Positions 45,866 to 57,719 of a stretch of DNA of 64,000 bases are shown in pieces. Location: positions 310,001 to 374,000 of the forward strand of contig NW_024465751.1 of assembly GCF_017591425.1 (NCBI RefSeq). Direction: 5' to 3'. Origin of the DNA: Ochotona curzoniae (lineage: Eukaryota; Chordata; Mammalia; Lagomorpha; Ochotonidae). Below the pieces are notes generated by a model. That model made no database searches, was not told where the DNA came from, and worked only from the letters and a program-made list of their open reading frames with translations. Position 1 is the stretch's first letter. Each line of letters begins with the position of its first letter. The translations under genes were made by a program, and so were the position numbers.

Positions 45866-46416
45866 CTTTTTTATTTAAATTTTAGTTTTTATTATTATTA
45901 TCATTTTATGATACAGTTCCATAGGCCCTGGGATTTTGCTTATACCCTCCCAAAGTCCCTTGCCCTTCACTGAGTTCCTCTATATCATTACTATAGTATA
46001 GTTCTTCCTGCACAATCATATGTCCTTCATTGCAGGCATGGACAATGGCAGAGTCCAGCATCCTATTGTTAAGATACAGTAAACAGTTTCATTGGGAGTC
46101 CATCTTTGTCTGGAAGTAGAGATGCATACTGCATTGTATCCTCACATCTGGATATGATAGTCTCCATTACACATGTACTGTACATCCCCTTAAATGAAAA
46201 GCTACAATACAAAATCATCAACAGCAAGAAAAACAAATTTACAACACCATGAAGTTAAATAACCTGCTACTGAATGACTAATGTGTCACTGAAGAAGAGT
46301 AAAAGAAAATCAAGAATCTTCTTGAAGAAAACGATGCTACTATATGATCTATGAGTCAGTGAAGAATTCAATGAATTTAATCAGAAGAAATTGTTTTGAA
46401 GAGATGAAACTAACAA

Positions 46417-46601
46417 AAAACCATGAAACCCATGAGATACAATTTCCACTGATCTTTGTTGGTGAAATGTGTCTCCCGTAGGCAATAAATAGATGGGCTT
46501 TGTTTTTTAATCCAGTCTACTCATCTATGTTATTTGATTGATGAGTTTAAGCCATTTACATTCAGGGTTAATACAAATAGGTTGTAATTTGGTCTTGTCA
46601 T
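46417..46601 (-). pseudogene. L1 ORF2 N-terminal stub (endonuclease start)
   Basis: Starts ATG at 46,601, 20 bp past the ORF1 stop as in normal L1. The translation includes LTLNVNGLNSSIK and later VDWIKKQSPSIYCLRETHF, the start of the apurinic-like endonuclease domain. Both the Asn of the NxNGL motif and the Glu of the xETH motif, catalytic residues in the family, are present. Two stops separate them. Homology ends after about 60 codons, where 3'UTR-type sequence takes over. Confidence 0.82.
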
Positions 46602-46620
46602 TTTAGCAATTTTTTCCTGT

Positions 46621-47660
46621 TCAGTGATGTAGTCTTCCATTATTTTTCTGGGATGTTCTCCACATTTGCCTTTGGTTTAGGTGGGTGCTATTCCTTTTAT
46701 CTGTCAAGAGAACATCTTTAAGCATCATTTGTAGGGCAGGTTTGGAAGAGACATATTCTTTTAACTTTTCTTGACTGTGGAAGCATTTTATTTTATTTTA
46801 TTTTATTTTATTTTATTTTATTTTCAAAGACAAAGGAAGATTTGCTGGATATGTTATCCTAGGCTGATATTTTTTTTTCTTTTAGAATCTGGAATATGTC
46901 ACTCTATTCTCTTCTGGTCTGTAGAGTTTCCTGTGAGAGATCTCCTGTGAGTTTAAATGTCATTCCTTTACATGCCAATTGATTTTTTTTTCATGTGCAC
47001 ATTTAAGGATCTTTACCTTATGTTCAATTGAAGAGAGCTTGATGATCATATGTTGTGGTGAAGATTGCTTTTGATTAAGCCTGTGGAGTTCTGTGCCTCT
47101 TCTGGGTGTTGTTTCCGAATTCTTTCCCTAGATTAGGGAAATTTTCCTTTAAAATTTCATTAAATACATTTGTATACCCAGCTTCTCTTTCTGCACCTTC
47201 TGGGACTTTCATAACTCTTATGTTTGGTTTTTCAATAGTGTCTCTTAATTCTTGAATACTTTTTAACCTGATCCAGCGCTGCGTCCAGCTTTTTGTTTGT
47301 TTTATTCTGGTGACAGGAAATGTCTTTGAATTTTGAGATTCTTTCTTCTGCCTCCTTTATGCTATTTTGGAGACTCTTCATTGTGCTTTTAATTTGCTCC
47401 GCTGTATTCTTAATTTCTGATATATCAGCTTTCATTTGGTTCATTTCCAGTGTGACACATTCCTTGAATTCCTTGAATGCCCACTGTACGAGCTTCTCAT
47501 TGTTGATAAGTTTTATAATAAGTGGTTTGAAATCTGTATCTCCCATTTTCGCGATTTCTTCCTCAGTGAATTTTGAAGTAGGCATAGGGTTTTGTTCCTT
47601 TGCAGAGGAGTCTTCAGTAATATTCACTATGCCTTTGTCTCTTGTTTTACTCTTGGTCAT
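46621..47660 (-). pseudogene. L1 ORF1 (RNA-binding chaperone), frameshifted
   Basis: ORF1p is the trimeric nucleic-acid chaperone of the L1 ribonucleoprotein. The first 142 codons (47,660-47,232) are open, starting MTKSKTRDKGIVNITED. They contain a lysine/glutamate-rich heptad segment from about residue 60 to 135 (coiled coil). A shift to another frame near 47,255 continues as EKPNIRVMKVPEG, the start of the RRM domain, then ENFPNLGKE. The C-terminal end reads PALQMMLKDVL and stops at 46,621. Total span is about 346 codons, the normal ORF1 length. Start chosen by the ATG and its position just downstream of the 5'UTR. Confidence 0.85.
46786..46824. repeat. (TTTTA)n microsatellite
   Basis: About seven TTTTA units inside the antisense ORF1 C-terminal region. 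It is an expansion of a T-rich stretch and further breaks the frame. Confidence 0.95.
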
Positions 47661-47710
47661 TGTACTTCTGATTATCAGATTCTTCTCCTCAGGGCAGGTT
47701 CGTTTCTTTT

Positions 47711-47967
47711 TTAAAATTTATTCTTTTTTTATTACAAAATCAGATATATAGAGAGGAGGAGAGAGATGATAATCTTCCATCTGATGATTCACTCCCCAAG
47801 TGACTTTAATGGCCAGAGCTGAGCCAATCTGAAGCCAGGAGTCAACCGTTTCTTCTGGGTCTCCCACGTGGGTGCAGGGTCCCAAGTTTTGGGCTTTCCT
47901 GGACTGATTTCCCATGCCACAAGCAAGGAGCTAGATGGGAAGTGGGGCCACCGGGATTGGAACTGGC
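47711..47967 (-). repeat. CSINE (pika type), antisense, 5'-truncated, nested in L1 5'UTR
   Basis: From 'ttttttaaaatttattcttt' and 'attacaaaatcagatatata' through 'gtctcccacgtgggtgcagg' to 'gccaccgggattggaactgg', where it stops before the tRNA head. L1 5'UTR sequence lies on both sides. Confidence 0.92.
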
Positions 47968-48380
47968 AAAGAGCATGCTTCTAAGTTCTTTTGCCCACAG
48001 GTCTACAGTTCGATTTTACTTATTGCCCTTGGTACATGGCTCTTTGTTTGTAGTCACTTTTGCTATTCCCTCCAGTGAGTTCCAGGTCTGGGTTCCTTTG
48101 TTAGATTTCTACCATGTTCTCTGTAGCCTCAGCTCCTGGTGCACCACTCTGCTCTTCCTGTGATACTGCACTGAGGCTGCACCTTTGTCTGTACAACCTT
48201 TCTCCCACTTCTGGTTGGAGCATCCCAGGATTAGGGAGACACCAGGTGTCCAATATAGATCTAGGTTGTTAGTGGTGCTGATCTTGTCAGAACCTGTTGG
48301 TTGTTAGGTCTGTGGGCCACACAGACCTATTTTGACCCATACCATGCCAAAGTTGGTATTATTTTCCTGTGGAACCAGTG

Positions 48381-48680
48381 CAATGCACTGAGCTCAATGA
48401 GTTCACACCCAACTCAGCACATGCACAGCTCATTGTTTTCTCTGCAGTATTAAAGCTTTTGCCACACTGTAAAAAATGGCACCTGATGTGCCACTACTAA
48501 AATTCTTGATCTACTGACTGTCTGAACCTGGAGCTACCTGAACCTATCTTTGGTGAAACCTGTAGGATGCCACATTGTTGCAATGCACTGAGTCAGATGA
48601 GTTCACCCCAGCTCAGTGCTTATGCAGTCCTGTCCCATAGCCTTTGCCTCCTTAAAACAAAATGGTGCCTGATTTGGCTC
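48381..48680 (-). repeat. Two diverged copies of a 5'UTR segment, 200 bp apart
   Basis: 'caatgcactgag' starts at 48,381 and again at 48,581. Each is followed by related text: GATGAGTTCAC or CAATGAGTTCAC, an 'actcag'/'gctcag' block, a run of A, and 'aaatggcacctgatgtg' or 'aaatggtgcctgatttg'. Similarity extends about 100 bp. The pair lies in the 5'UTR of the HAL1-like element. Confidence 0.75.
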
Positions 48681-49067
48681 AAGGGGGCAGATTGGGTTGT
48701 GAAATCCACCCTTTTCCTGCACTGCCCATCTGGGATCTGCCACCTTGTCTCTGCTCCTGGTCAAATCAAACAGACCAAGAGGATGGGCAGTTCTCTGTCT
48801 GGGTTCACACCTCCTGAGCTCTTCCCCACCTTGTTGCTGCTTGAGTCCCAGCTGCTGGTGGAGTTCATATCACTGCTGGCTGAATGCTGCTGGGTTATCA
48901 GTCACTGGAGCAACACACTTTTGTGTCCACTGCTTTCCTGTGGGTACCCCTCTGCTCTTGCTCTGTCTTCTCCTATTTCCGGAATGTGCCCTTTCTTCAC
49001 ACTGGCTAATGTTTCTCCATCTGTTTGAACATGTCCTTACCCTATTCTGTCATCTTGATTTTCCAAG

Positions 49068-49175
49068 TACTTTTAAAAAAAAATTTATGTATTTTTAGTG
49101 CAAAGTCAGATATACAGAGAGGATGAGAGACAGAGAGGAAGGCCTTCCATACATTGATTCACTTTGCAAGTGGTT
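49068..49175 (-). repeat. CSINE (pika type), antisense, strongly 5'-truncated
   Basis: 'agtgcaaagtcagatataca', 'gagagacagagaggaaggcc', 'ttccatacattgattcactt', then an abrupt end. Only the 3' third remains. Confidence 0.85.
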
Positions 49176-52100
49176 CATCATGTGCACGAATTAACGCACT
49201 AGGAGAAACTGACAAAATTTACCCTGGTAACCTTAGGGAGGATGCATTGGAAAAGTAGCCAGATATGTTCAGGAGAATTACAAGGCACTGCAAAAGCTAA
49301 AACAGAATTCCATTAAGGTTGTAAGAAACAAACTTAGACCAAAGGATTGAGAATAGGTAAGTTTGTTTAGACTTCAAGATGGCAAGGATAAGAGAAGTCA
49401 GAAGAAACTGCTGACTCTTCACAATGGTGTGAAGTAGAGGATAGGAAATGAGTGTCAGAGGTTTACATTTCAGTACACAGTGTGGGGATTGGCTAAGATT
49501 GGGAGTGTAGAAGATGGAACAGTCTGCAGAGGAAGACAGTGACTTCTGTGAGAAGTCTACTGAGTGTGTACTGGTTTATAAACACCATATGGGGGTGGTC
49601 AGGAGTCACTTTAGGGACCACAGAACGCAACTTCTCACAGACTGTGTGGGCTTTCTAACATTTCCTTGCACCTTTAGAGCTGAACAAGGACACTTAACTC
49701 ACCGTTGCTAGTGAACAGGGGGAGAAGGCATCTCTGTCCCTTTGGGCCAAAGCTTTTAGACTCATTGAACAATCCTCAAAAACACTCACTGTTTTCACAC
49801 CTTGGAAACTATGCAGGGCATGTGATCAGGGTGGAAAAAACACACCAGCCTGGTTCCTAAGACACTGCATGGAGCCCCACTCCACAACCTGTTTACGATG
49901 TGTATCTTAACCAAGAAATACATAATTGACATAGAACATCCTTAAGTTGTGGGGCCTATTTGTTCCTGCAGCATAGGTGACCCTGTCCTTCTTAAGCCAT
50001 CTACAGATATGTGTGGAACTCAGCAGAGAGCTACACAGACCTTAACCATGTGTGGATGGCAATAAAGCCCGGGAATGAATTCAGGACTGAGTAAAAGATT
50101 GATTACATCATGAGAGCGAAGAAGTCCCAAGAAAAGCACTCACAAACAGTAATATTTATGACGGGGGGCAAGGGAAATCTGGGAGGGAGTAGGTAGGTCC
50201 ATTGAAGAACTGAGATTCATGAGAATCAAGACAAATTCCAATTCAATTCATTTCCATCTGTTCCAGTTCAACAACCACAAGTAGACTGCCTCTTAGAGTT
50301 CAGGGTAGGAGAATGTAGGTCCTCGGGAGAACGATGGTTGGACAGTACATACGTCGTTTGCTTCCTTTGGTTACAACTCTTTCTCAGGCAAGCCGTGGGG
50401 CAGGAGCAAGACTGGAGCAGGTAGAGAGTGAATGGAAGGTTAGCAGACAGGAACCACCTGATGTGAATCTTGTATGTAAAGAGGGAAAGTTAGCAGTATG
50501 AATGGGAAAGGGTATAAATGCAAGTTAAATGGTACATTCTAACTAAACGTTAGGGAGTATGATTTCTCCACAATTTGTTGGAGAAATCACACCCATTTCC
50601 TCCTTAGACAAAGCCCGTTACGACGTATCAGACTGTCTGATTTTACTATTCACTAACTCCTGGATAGCTTACTTGACTAACCCCTTTCTCTGCAGCTTGC
50701 TCAATTGTAACTTAGAACAACGCTTTTTTCCTCTTTTATTATGGTGGCCATGTTAGAAGGGACAACTTTCTTGCTTTACTCAGGACGTTGGTCTTCCAGT
50801 GTGAAAGCCAGGACAGTTCTAAGCAAACAAGATCACACTGAGCACTCCATTGCTGATCTTCTAAGTATGTCAGTTTCTTTGCCCACTGAAGATACTAGAA
50901 CTTGCATGGTAGAGTTTAGTGAATTTCAAAGGATGGTGTGTGTGTATACATACTTGACTCAAAAAGAGTCTCATTGTGATGATAGTAATAATGACGGAGA
51001 AAGGCTGAAAGATGTTTAACACACAGCTAATGAGTAAACAAAATAAGGCACGAAGCTGGCCAGACTCCAAAGCTCTTGATTTCACTTTTATAGTGTGCTG
51101 TAAGCAGGATCAGGAAAGATTAAGCGATGATGGGAATTTGAGTTATGCTTTAGGGGCTGAATTGGATTTGGCACTCATTGTTTATTAACTTCATCAACAA
51201 GTTCTGATCAAATTCTGGTTATGGGACAAATACCACAGGGAGAACAAGATGGATGTGGAATTGCAATCCAGAAGCTTGTGGAAATCAGTAGGACAGGAAG
51301 TAGAAGGGCACCTTAGACAGGGATAAACAGCTGAATCCTAGCTGCCCCATGCCCTGGATCAGTGGGAGCATTCACACAAAGACCCTTTGAAATGTTAAAC
51401 CACTCTGCAGATGCTAAGGGGGATGCCAGCATCTAGCTAGAACTGCTTGTTTGTTAGATATAAACTGGGCAAGACGGTTTCTCACACCATCATCAGGCTC
51501 TGTCTCCAGTCTCGTCAGATGCACTTCTCTTCCAGGTGATATTCTACTTTCATGCCAACAGCTAATGACACACACACAGAGGCCGCCAGCAAAGAAACAG
51601 GCATCATTTCCAGACCCTTTGCTGTGGGTTTTTGGCAGCTCTTCACTTCAAAGTACAAGGGTTACCTACACCCTTTCCTTTAAGAACAAACTCCCTTCTG
51701 AAACACTGCTTTGACCAATGTAAACAGACAACAGACCCATTGTCTGATTTGAAACTGATGAACAAAAGGTGTACACTGAGCTCCCAGCTAACAAATCCTT
51801 TGCTAACACATGGAGCCTCTGTCAGCAGAATCTCCCATCACAGCGGCAGTGGTGAGCTGGTGGGAGGGGAAGACGGGAAGTCTGCAGCCCAGAGGCTGGG
51901 TCTGAGCGGTCTCTAAGGAGTTTATCTCAACAAAAATTGTTTGAAGGATCAGTCTGATCTATATAAACCAATGAAATACAGGCAAAACCAGGTTGGTCAA
52001 CAATAAAGGGATGAGAAGGCAAACATGGGAATTCCTCAATAAATGTCCAAGTGAGTTATGCAAGTGCACACCATACCTCGATACCTTGCTGGCCAATAGC

Positions 52101-52654
52101 CTGGTGGGAGACGTGCAGGCATCACCAGGCCCCGGCACAGTGGAGCAGCTCCAGGCCTGCCAGCAGAGGACAAGGTGTAGCAGAACCTGTCTACCTACAG
52201 ATGGAATCCTGAAGATGCAGAATCTGACTGGCTTCCACCTGCATTGTACAAGGTCCCTTGTGTCCCTGGGGCTTACGACCTTCCAAGGACGCCCAGGAGT
52301 GGAAGGACAGAAGATTGAAGTCTGTTTCTGTACCCTCAGTTGTTGGGGGAGCAAACCAAAGATGGCAAGATTAGTTGAAAGATCCTAAGGACAAGAACGG
52401 GCTCAGCCCTGGGGCCACATTCCACTGCAGAATAAGATGCAAAGAGGGCAGTGTGTGTGAAAGCACCAATAGCATCGGGGATCTGTGGATGCTGTGGGGG
52501 GGGGCAGAACAGAACTCTGCTGAAGCTATGGGGCTTGGGTCCAGGCATGGTAGCCTCGTGAGAACCAGGCTCCTGGTGAAGTCTTCCCAGGAGACCCTCC
52601 ATTCAGCCATCCAAGCTCACTATGACCACATGATTCCTTCTGTTGGATAACCAC
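49176..52654. other. Unassigned non-coding sequence
   Basis: No recognised gene. Open frames of 131 codons at 51,993-52,388 (plus) and 51,959-52,354 (minus) largely overlap and show no known domain. A run of G near 52,496-52,505 is present. No recent repeats seen. Confidence 0.45.
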
Positions 52655-53025
52655 AATTCATTCAGCCAACAAATTCACAAATGCACAGCCAGTAAAGCTG
52701 CATTTTTAATCCACTCAATGATTCATTCTTTTGGTCACTTATTCAGTTTCTCAGTCAGCAATTTAGGAGGTTATACGTTGTCAACCACTTACTCTTTCAT
52801 CCATTCGTTTTATTTTTTTTATTCAGCCAATTAATCATTCACACAAATTTTGTCCCAGGTAGTCATTCCATTCTTGCACTCGTCTGCATCGACCCAATCG
52901 ACCTTTGTTTCACTCAGCTAATTGGTCAGCGAGTAATTAGTTGTTTGATTCATCTGCTTGCTCATGTACTCAAACCTTCATTTTGTCATGTGTGTGCTTG
53001 TTTATTTACTCATCAGTCAGTCAGG
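52655..53025. repeat. Degenerate ATTC/TCAT-rich tract
   Basis: About 370 bp in which 'attcattc', 'ttcatcc', 'actcattc', 'cagtcagt'-type tetramer permutations keep recurring. Examples lie near 52,660, 52,722, 52,795, 52,830 and 53,008, separated by drifted sequence. It reads like a decayed ATTC tetranucleotide satellite. Confidence 0.6.
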
Positions 53026-53578
53026 CTTGTCTCAGGTCACAGTGAACTGGCCCAGCAGATCTGAAAGGAGCAACTTCTGATCAGTGCTCCCCTTGAAGCT
53101 CTTGGACTGTGAGGCAGGGCACAGATGCCACCTGAGGCAGGGCACAGATGCCACCTGAGGCAGGGCACAGATGCACTCTTACTGCTTGTAAATAACATCA
53201 AACCTCGCCGCCTGATGGAAGAAATGTCAGTACACAGTCAGCTCACCAAATGCGTGACCCGGTGGTCACGCGTGACTGTGTGACTGGGCATGTAAGGCGG
53301 GTACAAAGGGGGTCTGGAGTGACCGTCGCACAGGACCAAGCTAGGGACCCAACTCAGGGCAGGTACTTACAAAATGCTCTAAACAGATCTCCTGAGCTAC
53401 AGTTATATGTGTAGAAAATAAATCAAGGCTTGAAAAAAAAAATCAGTCAAATTTCTACCACATTGGCAGTCATTAACATTTTGATATATGTATTTACATA
53501 ATTTTTGCTACAATTTTTACCCCCAAAAAATTACATACAACTTTCATGGACTTATTTAACATGTGATTCATACAGAAG
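53026..53578. other. Unassigned sequence around a small tandem repeat
   Basis: Holds the 23-bp repeat at 53,110. Elsewhere an AT-rich stretch at 53,400-53,560 has no assignment. Confidence 0.45.
53110..53176. repeat. 23-bp tandem repeat, three copies
   Basis: 'tgaggcagggcacagatg' starts at 53,110, 53,133 and 53,156. The copies are almost identical, so the expansion is recent. Confidence 0.95.
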
Positions 53579-53885
53579 TGTTTTAAAAATATCAATTTGA
53601 GAGTCGGAGAGACAGAGACAAGGAGACTGAAACAGAGATGGGAGACCTGATTTCCTCCCCAAATGCACATTAGTGCCCCAGCCAAGAAAAGCCAGAAGCC
53701 AGGAATGCAACCCAGCTTTTCCACATGGGTGGCAGAGACCGAGTCACGTGGCCTGTCACCACTGCCTCCCAGGAGGATGCAGACATTAGGATGTTGGATT
53801 CGGTAGCTGAAACTCGGAACTGAACACGGGCAATCTGATGTGGGACAAGGGCACCCCAACTTGAATACCAAACATTCGCCTCTCA
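53579..53885 (-). repeat. CSINE3-like SINE, antisense
   Basis: From 'tgttttaaaaatatcaattt' and 'gagagtcggagagacagaga' through 'ccacatgggtggcagagacc', 'tgcctcccaggaggatgcag' and 'actcggaactgaacacgggc' to 'accaaacattcgcctctc'. The 175-codon minus-strand frame at 53,494-54,021 runs mostly through this SINE and is not a gene. Confidence 0.78.
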
Positions 53886-54117
53886 CATACAAGCTCTCAT
53901 ATTTAGTAGACTTTTGGATGTTGAAGTAGCAGTTAAACTTTATAACAATTAAAATAAGGAATTTCACAATTTGATTTAAATCTGTTTTAAGTTGAATTCT
54001 TATTAGTACCATAAGAATCACCCGATGTTTATAAATTGAATGTAATTATTCAATTCATCGAATTAGAGTACTTGGAAAGTTTTGTGAATCAAATTACTTA
54101 AAGCAGAAAGTACAAGT
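53886..54117. other. Unassigned AT-rich sequence
   Basis: AT-rich and non-repetitive by eye, with no gene. Confidence 0.4.
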
Positions 54118-54440
54118 GGCCTGTACTGTGATGCAGTAAGCTAAGCCTCCCCGTCTGACATCAGAGCACCAGTTGGATGCCCCACTGCTCTGCTGCTCTT
54201 GCAGCTCCCTGCTGGTGAACTCAACAAGACAGCAGATAATGACCCAACTGTTTGGCCCTTTTCCATCCATGTGAGAGATTGTGAAGGAGTTCCATGTCTT
54301 CAGCTGACCCAGTCCTTGTTATTGTGACCATGTGGAGAGTGAACCAGCAACTCTAAGATCCTTTGTCTGTGTGTGTGTGTGTGTGTGTGTGTCTTTCCAT
54401 TATGGTTCTCTGCCTTGAAAATAGATCATCTTAAAATAGT
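54118..54440 (+). repeat. CSINE (older subfamily), sense
   Basis: From 'ggcctgtactgtgatgcagt' and 'aagctaagcctccccgtctg' through 'agctccctgctggtgaactc', 'aaggagttccatgtcttcag' and 'ggagagtgaaccagcaactc' to 'tctctgccttgaaaatagat'. A TG run lies at 54,368-54,392. Diverged. Confidence 0.85.
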
Positions 54441-57400
54441 ATATATTGAAATTATATACAGAGCTGAAGAATCTTTAAGTTTATAGATGGGACTAGGTAT
54501 TAATCAATGTCTCTTTATTAGTGGTTGTTAACTTGCTAGACATTTATGAACAGAAGAATAAAGTTGATAAACAGAATGCAAAAGCTTATAAACTTTGTAA
54601 TAGCTATGAAAATCAAGGTAACTTGTGAGTAGTATTTCAAGTACAAGCAAATTTCCTTTGAGGACATTAGCTAAAACCCAAATAATCTTGTAGCTGTATC
54701 AAGCAGGAGACAGGCAGCATCTCATTCCTTCCGTGGACTGCCTCTTCTCACAGCTCTGCCCTGGGCTGTCCTTTCCACCATCCTGGAGGGTCTGAAGTTG
54801 ACAAACTTCTGATGTGAACATGCCCTGGGTGCTCTTTCCTCTCACAGAAACAAACAACTGCCTTCTGCAGATATGTGCTTGCGTGGTTGTTTCAGCATCA
54901 GAGAGCTAAGAGAGGGGCTACCCCCTTCTTAACCTTCACCACTCTGAAGTCGGCCCAAAGCCTGGCACACAGTAGGTGGCCAGCCAAGGTACTGAAGTGT
55001 GTCAGGAAAGTCAGGCATAGCCATTGAGGTCAGGGTCTCCTATAAAACTGCTGGGGCCACCCTGCGCTGCAGGGGGCTGCCCAGACCAGCAATCCGGCTT
55101 TCTAGTAAATCTTCTGCAGCTTCCAGGGTCTCCTACCCCAGCACCTCCTCTGACGATATCTTGGTGTGAGTTCTGTGACAAGGGGCATGTCAAGGTTAGA
55201 TGCCTGAGCTGGTTTTTCTAAAGTCCAAGGAGGACAGTAGGGGAAATGCCTAAGAGCTGACAATCTATAGAAAGTCCAGGCAGTGATTTTTGCCTAATCT
55301 GCAAAACCAAAAAACTGAGCAGGAAAGGCTGCTTTCCACCCTTGAAAACTCTGTGTGAGGGCCCCGAGAGGGAAGGGAAGAGGCAGCTCCCAGTATTTTG
55401 CACAGGCTGAGCCAGATCAATGGCCACTGCCTGTGTCCTTTTCTAGGGCAGCCCTCAGACTCACCTCTGATGGCCCATGCCTCTGCTGGTGGCTTTGTGC
55501 TGCTTTGAGCCCAGGACCCGCCCTGTGCCTCCCAGGAATCCCTTCTCACAGGGAAGTATTTCCTCTGACAGCATTCCCACGCCTTCAGGACACTTGGGAG
55601 TCCTGGAGTCTTTTCTTGGATGTTTTCCTCTGCAGGAAGGCTCTCTTTTTGCCTCCTTTCTCTGACCAGGAAATGTTACTCTTGATTCCAAAGTTTCGTT
55701 GTGTCTTGAGACAGAATTTCAGCATACTGACGATTAAAGTTTCCACCATTTTCTGGAATTATACAGTTTTGTTCCAAAATGGCTTACATCCTTCCAAGAA
55801 CAAAAGCTAAAGTCCTGTTTATGCTAAAAGGGCTTGATGTTGCTTTTACTGTCTCCATTTCCCCAGCATAAAAATGGAGGAAGGACAATGTCTTCTGTGA
55901 CCCATAACAGATCAGTCTGTGTGACATGCTGGGCTTTCAGGCAGGTGAGCCAGCGACAGGTAAGCCAATGAGCGCATCCCCGTTGTTCATGCTGCTGTGA
56001 TTCAAAAAGGGAGTGCCAACAGCACGACCTAAATATGACACTTGCTATGTTCCCCAGGAAGGTTTCCTCCATACCATGATCACCTGCTTTTCTGGACTCT
56101 GGGTCTTCTTGGCAAATGACTGTTAACACAGGAAATCATCTCTTGGCCCTGTTTCATCCCTAATCAGGACTTCACATTACCATTCCCTTAAGCTGTTCTC
56201 CTGGGAAGTTGGCAGGGGTGAATTTATTCCCTGAGAGTGTGAATTATGATGAATGCAAATGCTCTATGACTTCATGATTTTCACACTCACAACCTGAGCC
56301 AGAGTCGGAGGCTGTCCAATCACTGTCAGTGACTGAAACGAGGGTGCCAGGGTGACAGAGGCTGCTATTCCTGTCCATTTCTAGTTTACCTTCCTCTACG
56401 ATCAAAATTAATGCCTCTCTTTGCTATTCTCATCAAAAGCTGCTTTTGCATTGTGTATTTGTATCTGGAATGGTAGCCATGGACTGTTGAATGATTTTGA
56501 TTTTACCCATATTAACGCTAACATCTGTGAATGTGGATGCCCACAGTTTTGTAACCAGAAACTTTATCGGTCTAAATATAAGAACTTTCATCTTTCCTGA
56601 AAACCCAAGACATTTTCAGGTTTTATAGCTCTTTGCACATATACACAAACACTGTTAACTCAGTTCCTTCATGTCTTGGGTAGAGCAAACATTGTGAAAA
56701 TCAAGTTGGAAGAGTCTATTAGAACAATGGAAATACCCAGAAACTTTACCCAGTAAAATTCGTTATTCATACAATCAGAACAAATCCTTCAGTTTGGAGA
56801 GGAAAAAAGAAATATCACTTCTCACTTAAAGCAGCTTCATGCTTCTCTCTTCCCTGAGTTTCATCACATTCCCCTGGCCATCTAAGCCAGAGACTCAGTC
56901 ATGCTTGATTTGTTTCTGCTTCCTCTTCCTCCAGTATGTAATGAATCACTGACTTCAATCAACTCTTCTAGTTCAATGTCCCCCACCCCATTTCTCATCT
57001 ACCCATCCACCCTTCTAATCATACACCTGTCTGTCCACATACTCATCCTGTTTCTCTGTTTCCATTACTATCTGTGAGGTCCTAGATATCCAGTGCTGGA
57101 GATGAATTAACGGATTTAGGATCAATGACTCCAAGGAATCATATCAAGTGGAACAGGATTATAAATCTACTCCATCTTGTTCAAAATCAGAAGAATTGCA
57201 GTACGCAAAGTGTTTTTTTTTTACTTATTTATTATTAATGGCATGTATTGTCAGGAGTTAAAAACAATTTCTTCCATTTCTTTTGAGTTCTTAGTATCAT
57301 CAAGATCATGTTTGATCTCAGCACCAAGAAGGAAACCATCCATGGCACAATGACTCCCCTTTCTTTAGGGGCTTCTGGGCAATCCTCTAAGGGACTTTCA

Positions 57401-57719
57401 ATAAACCTTGAATATAGTTTATTCAAGTTGATTCTAATTTTTCCGTAGGCAAGCTCTAATAATTACTGTGGCTTTCAGAGATCTGGAGTGTTGCTTCAAC
57501 CACAAAGGTTTGTTGAAGTCCACTGATGAAGAGAACAGGCTTTTTAGCACACATCTGCCATTATGCCATCTTTGGGTTCTTCTTCAGCCTACTGCCTCAA
57601 TTATCATCTTTTTCATTGGACAAACATCTTGGTTAATATGCAAGGCAAGGGAAGATTAATTGAAGATATAGCGATAAGGAACAAGGTCAAGCTCCAAGGA
57701 GCTTCTTACATAGGTTTGA
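54441..57719. other. Long stretch with no identified gene
   Basis: 'cctggcacacagtaggtggc' at 54,962 looks like the 3' end of a MIR-type repeat. A zinc-knuckle-like string is encoded near 55,165-55,203. AT-rich 56,395-56,525 resembles conserved non-coding DNA. The 151-codon frame at 55,355-55,810 has no recognised domain. Confidence 0.4.

Larger units (their letters stand above)
45866..49065 (-). mobile_element. HAL1-like (half-L1) element: 5'UTR, ORF1, ORF2 start, 3'UTR
   Basis: Read on the minus strand, this L1 derivative has a 5'UTR (about 49,065-47,661, containing a CSINE), ORF1 (47,660-46,621), and an ORF2 start at 46,601. ORF2 is cut after about 60 codons near 46,417, and an L1 3'UTR follows directly to the T-rich (poly-A) end at 45,866. 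The 3'UTR aligns with the copies at 36,073 and 21,177. Most of ORF2 (rest of endonuclease, reverse transcriptase, C-terminal region) is absent. ORF1 plus 3'UTR with little or no ORF2 is the definition of HAL1-type elements. One frameshift in ORF1 and two stops in the ORF2 stub show this copy is dead. A simple later deletion is the alternative. Confidence 0.8.

Noticed and set aside
47320..47751. 143-codon plus-strand frame
   Set aside because: It is the antisense shadow of L1 ORF1.
48567..49098. 153- and 117-codon plus-strand frames
   Set aside because: They lie antisense to the L1 5'UTR of the HAL1-like element and overlap each other in two frames.
51959..52388. Pair of 131-codon frames on opposite strands
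   Set aside because: Nearly complete overlap on both strands with no known domain; at most one could be real and neither shows family similarity.
53494..54021. 175-codon minus-strand open frame
   Set aside because: It runs mostly through an antisense CSINE3 and adjacent AT-rich DNA, with no domain.
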